Shown one piece after another: positions 5,258 to 6,557 of a stretch of DNA of 6,557 nucleotides; position 1 is the stretch's first letter, and the number at the start of each line of letters is the position of its first letter. Source of the DNA: JAAYZK01 sp964535025. Its GTDB lineage: Bacteria > Planctomycetota > Phycisphaerae > SM23-33 > FEN-1343. The stretch is from the NCBI GenBank assembly GCA_964535025.1, contig CAZHRW010000022.1, positions 1 to 6,557 of the forward strand, written 5' to 3'. The translations under genes and the position numbers were made by a program. The notes below the pieces were generated by a model. It made no database searches, was not told the origin of the DNA, and saw nothing but the letters and a program-made list of their open reading frames with translations.

Positions 5258-6557
5258 ATGAGAACGTCCACATCCGCCGCACTCGTTGTTGTCCTCCTGG
5301 TCATCGGTTCGATCGCGTACGGGCAGATCCCCATTCCCCCCGGCTTTCCGACGGCGTCCACGACGGGCCTGGCCGGCGTGGGGCTGACGGTCAACGACCT
5401 GACGCCCACCAGCGGGCGCACGATCACCACCGACGGGACCGTGATCGACATGGAGGACATCTCCGGCACGATCAACATCCAGGCCGACAACGTCACCATC
5501 CGCCGCTGCCGGATCCACAACTATGCCTGGTACGCCGTCCGCGTCTACAGCGGCTACACCGGCACGGTGATCGAGGACTGCCTGCTGCCCGGCAGCCAGG
5601 GCTCGGCCAACGTCACCGGCAGCAACACGACCGTGCGCCGCTGCGACATCGCCGGCGATCACGACGGGCTGAAGATCGGCAGCAACTGCCTGTTCGAGGA
5701 CAACTACCTCCACGACCAGTACAAGGACGCCGAAAGTCATAACGACGGCATGCAGTGCAGCGGGGGCAGCCACTGGATCATCCGGGGCAATACCATCCAG
5801 GGGCCCTACCGGCAGTCCACGTCGGCCATCATCATCAAGTCCGACCTGGGCACCATCGACGACGGGCTCATCGAGAACAACTTCCTCTCCGGCGGCTCGT
5901 ACACCTTCTACCACCGGACTGCGACGTACGGCACGCCGACGAACGTCCGGCTGCTGTATAACACCTTCGAGAAGGACTCGTACCTCTACGGCCACACCTC
6001 GATCAACGGCTCGCCCTACTTCGAAGGCAACATCTTCCACACCGGCGAGGCCATCCCCGAGAACCCCCCCGTGGGCAACCAGCCGCCCGTCGCCGACGCC
6101 GGCAGCGACCAGGCCGTCACCGACAGCGACGACAACGGCTCGCAAGCCGTGACGCTCGACGGGTCGGGCTCCTACGACACGGACGGCTCGATCGTCAGTT
6201 ACGTGTGGGAGGAGAACGCCGCCCAGATCGCCACGGGCGTGGCGCCCTCGGTGACCTTCGCCGTCGGCGTGCACACCGTCGAGCTCACCGTCACCGACGA
6301 TGACAGCGCCGCCGACAGCGACACCGTCGTCATCACCGTCAACGCCGGTGCGGGCAACCAGCCGCCCGTCGCCGACGCCGGCAGCGATCAGGCCGTCACC
6401 GACAGCGACGACAACGGCTCGCAAGCCGTGACGCTCGACGGGTCGGGCTCCTACGACACGGACGGCTCGATCGTCGGCTACGTGTGGGAGGAGAACGCCG
6501 CCCAGATCGCCACGGGCGTGGCGCCCTCGGTGACCTTCGCCGTCGGCGTGCACACCG
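5258..6557 (+). CDS. Secreted right-handed beta-helix protein with PKD domains (3' end beyond window)
   Basis: The frame is open from the ATG at 5258 to the window edge (433 codons plus one base). GGAAGGAG (5241-5248) lies 9 bases upstream. A Sec signal peptide is clear: MRTSTS, a hydrophobic stretch at 7-20, and probable cleavage after AYG (20-22) before Gln23. Residues about 70-262 form a right-handed parallel beta-helix of at least eight coils with the pattern hydrophobic-x-x-[Cys/Asn]-x-hydrophobic. Ladder residues are C84, C108, C129, N149, N178, N208, N235 and N258. Loop motifs DHDGLKIG (134-141) and HNDGMQ (161-166) resemble the pectate-lyase-like/NosD superfamily, but I cannot identify catalytic residues. 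From Asn274 the protein enters a PKD-type Ig-like domain (NQPPVADAG, LDGSGSYDTDG, VELTVTDDD). A second, nearly identical PKD copy begins at Asn367 and is cut by the edge. The likely role is surface- or polysaccharide-related binding or cleavage. A sorting or anchoring signal would lie beyond the window. Confidence 0.85.
   Translation, partial: MRTSTSAALVVVLLVIGSIAYGQIPIPPGFPTASTTGLAGVGLTVNDLTPTSGRTITTDGTVIDMEDISGTINIQADNVTIRRCRIHNYAWYAVRVYSGYTGTVIEDCLLPGSQGSANVTGSNTTVRRCDIAGDHDGLKIGSNCLFEDNYLHDQYKDAESHNDGMQCSGGSHWIIRGNTIQGPYRQSTSAIIIKSDLGTIDDGLIENNFLSGGSYTFYHRTATYGTPTNVRLLYNTFEKDSYLYGHTSINGSPYFEGNIFHTGEAIPENPPVGNQPPVADAGSDQAVTDSDDNGSQAVTLDGSGSYDTDGSIVSYVWEENAAQIATGVAPSVTFAVGVHTVELTVTDDDSAADSDTVVITVNAGAGNQPPVADAGSDQAVTDSDDNGSQAVTLDGSGSYDTDGSIVGYVWEENAAQIATGVAPSVTFAVGVHT
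6073..6557 (+). repeat. Tandem PKD-domain DNA repeat, 279-bp unit
   Basis: The segment beginning at 6073 recurs at 6352, an offset of 279 bp (93 codons). Over the 206 bases of the second copy present, I count only three differences. One is a silent GAC/GAT change at 6110/6389. The other two turn AGT into GGC at 6197-6199/6476-6478, giving Ser314 in copy 1 and Gly407 in copy 2. The second unit is truncated by the window end, so more copies may follow. Confidence 0.92.

Noticed and set aside
4944..5282. 112-codon minus-strand open frame in the URO-D/beta-helix gap
   Set aside because: No recognisable domain or ribosome binding site, an Arg/Pro/Thr-rich composition, and it covers the promoters and the start of the plus-strand gene.
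5234..6553. Long minus-strand open frame of 439 codons with apparent internal repeats
   Set aside because: It is the antisense of the beta-helix/PKD gene; its repeats are just the PKD repeats read backwards. The plus frame has a signal peptide, ribosome binding site and recognisable domains.

Overview
The window is GC-rich DNA, roughly two-thirds G+C by eye in the genes, with a clearly more AT-rich patch at 1-115. It holds four protein genes, each of which looks like its own transcription unit. The order is mtnA (-), a methyl-accepting chemotaxis receptor (+), a uroporphyrinogen-decarboxylase-family methyltransferase-like gene (-), and a secreted beta-helix/PKD protein (+) that runs off the right edge. 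The mix of a HAMP-poor Cache receptor, a stand-alone URO-D-like protein and a large secreted beta-helix plus PKD protein resembles free-living Planctomycetota (Phycisphaerae-like lineages). That placement is inference from gene content, not from a marker gene.

Layout. At 1-169 an intrinsic terminator for mtnA is followed by a good sigma70-type promoter pointing left out of the window. mtnA (170-1243, -) is a complete methionine-salvage isomerase with its catalytic Cys and Asp. The gap 1244-1594 separates mtnA from the divergent receptor gene; it carries a three-part set of mutually complementary repeats, two further dyads and a strong ribosome binding site. The receptor (1595-3634, +) is complete. 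Its open frame continues far upstream across mtnA on the other strand, but that extension is not real coding sequence. A 15-bp hairpin lies between the receptor and the convergent URO-D-like gene (3775-4923, -). The gap 4924-5257 carries outward-facing promoters for both flanking genes. The last gene starts at 5258 with a signal peptide, continues through an eight-coil beta-helix, and then enters PKD domains that are nearly identical at the DNA level.

Functionally the genes do not form an evident pathway: methionine salvage, chemosensing, an orphan (possibly corrinoid-linked) methyl-transfer or decarboxylase-like enzyme, and a secreted carbohydrate- or surface-associated protein. I see no phage, transposon, CRISPR or RNA gene. 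I do not see a convincing undescribed multi-gene system. The most unusual signals are the nearly identical PKD repeat DNA, the Cys-then-Asn ladder in the beta-helix, and the competing repeats between mtnA and the receptor.
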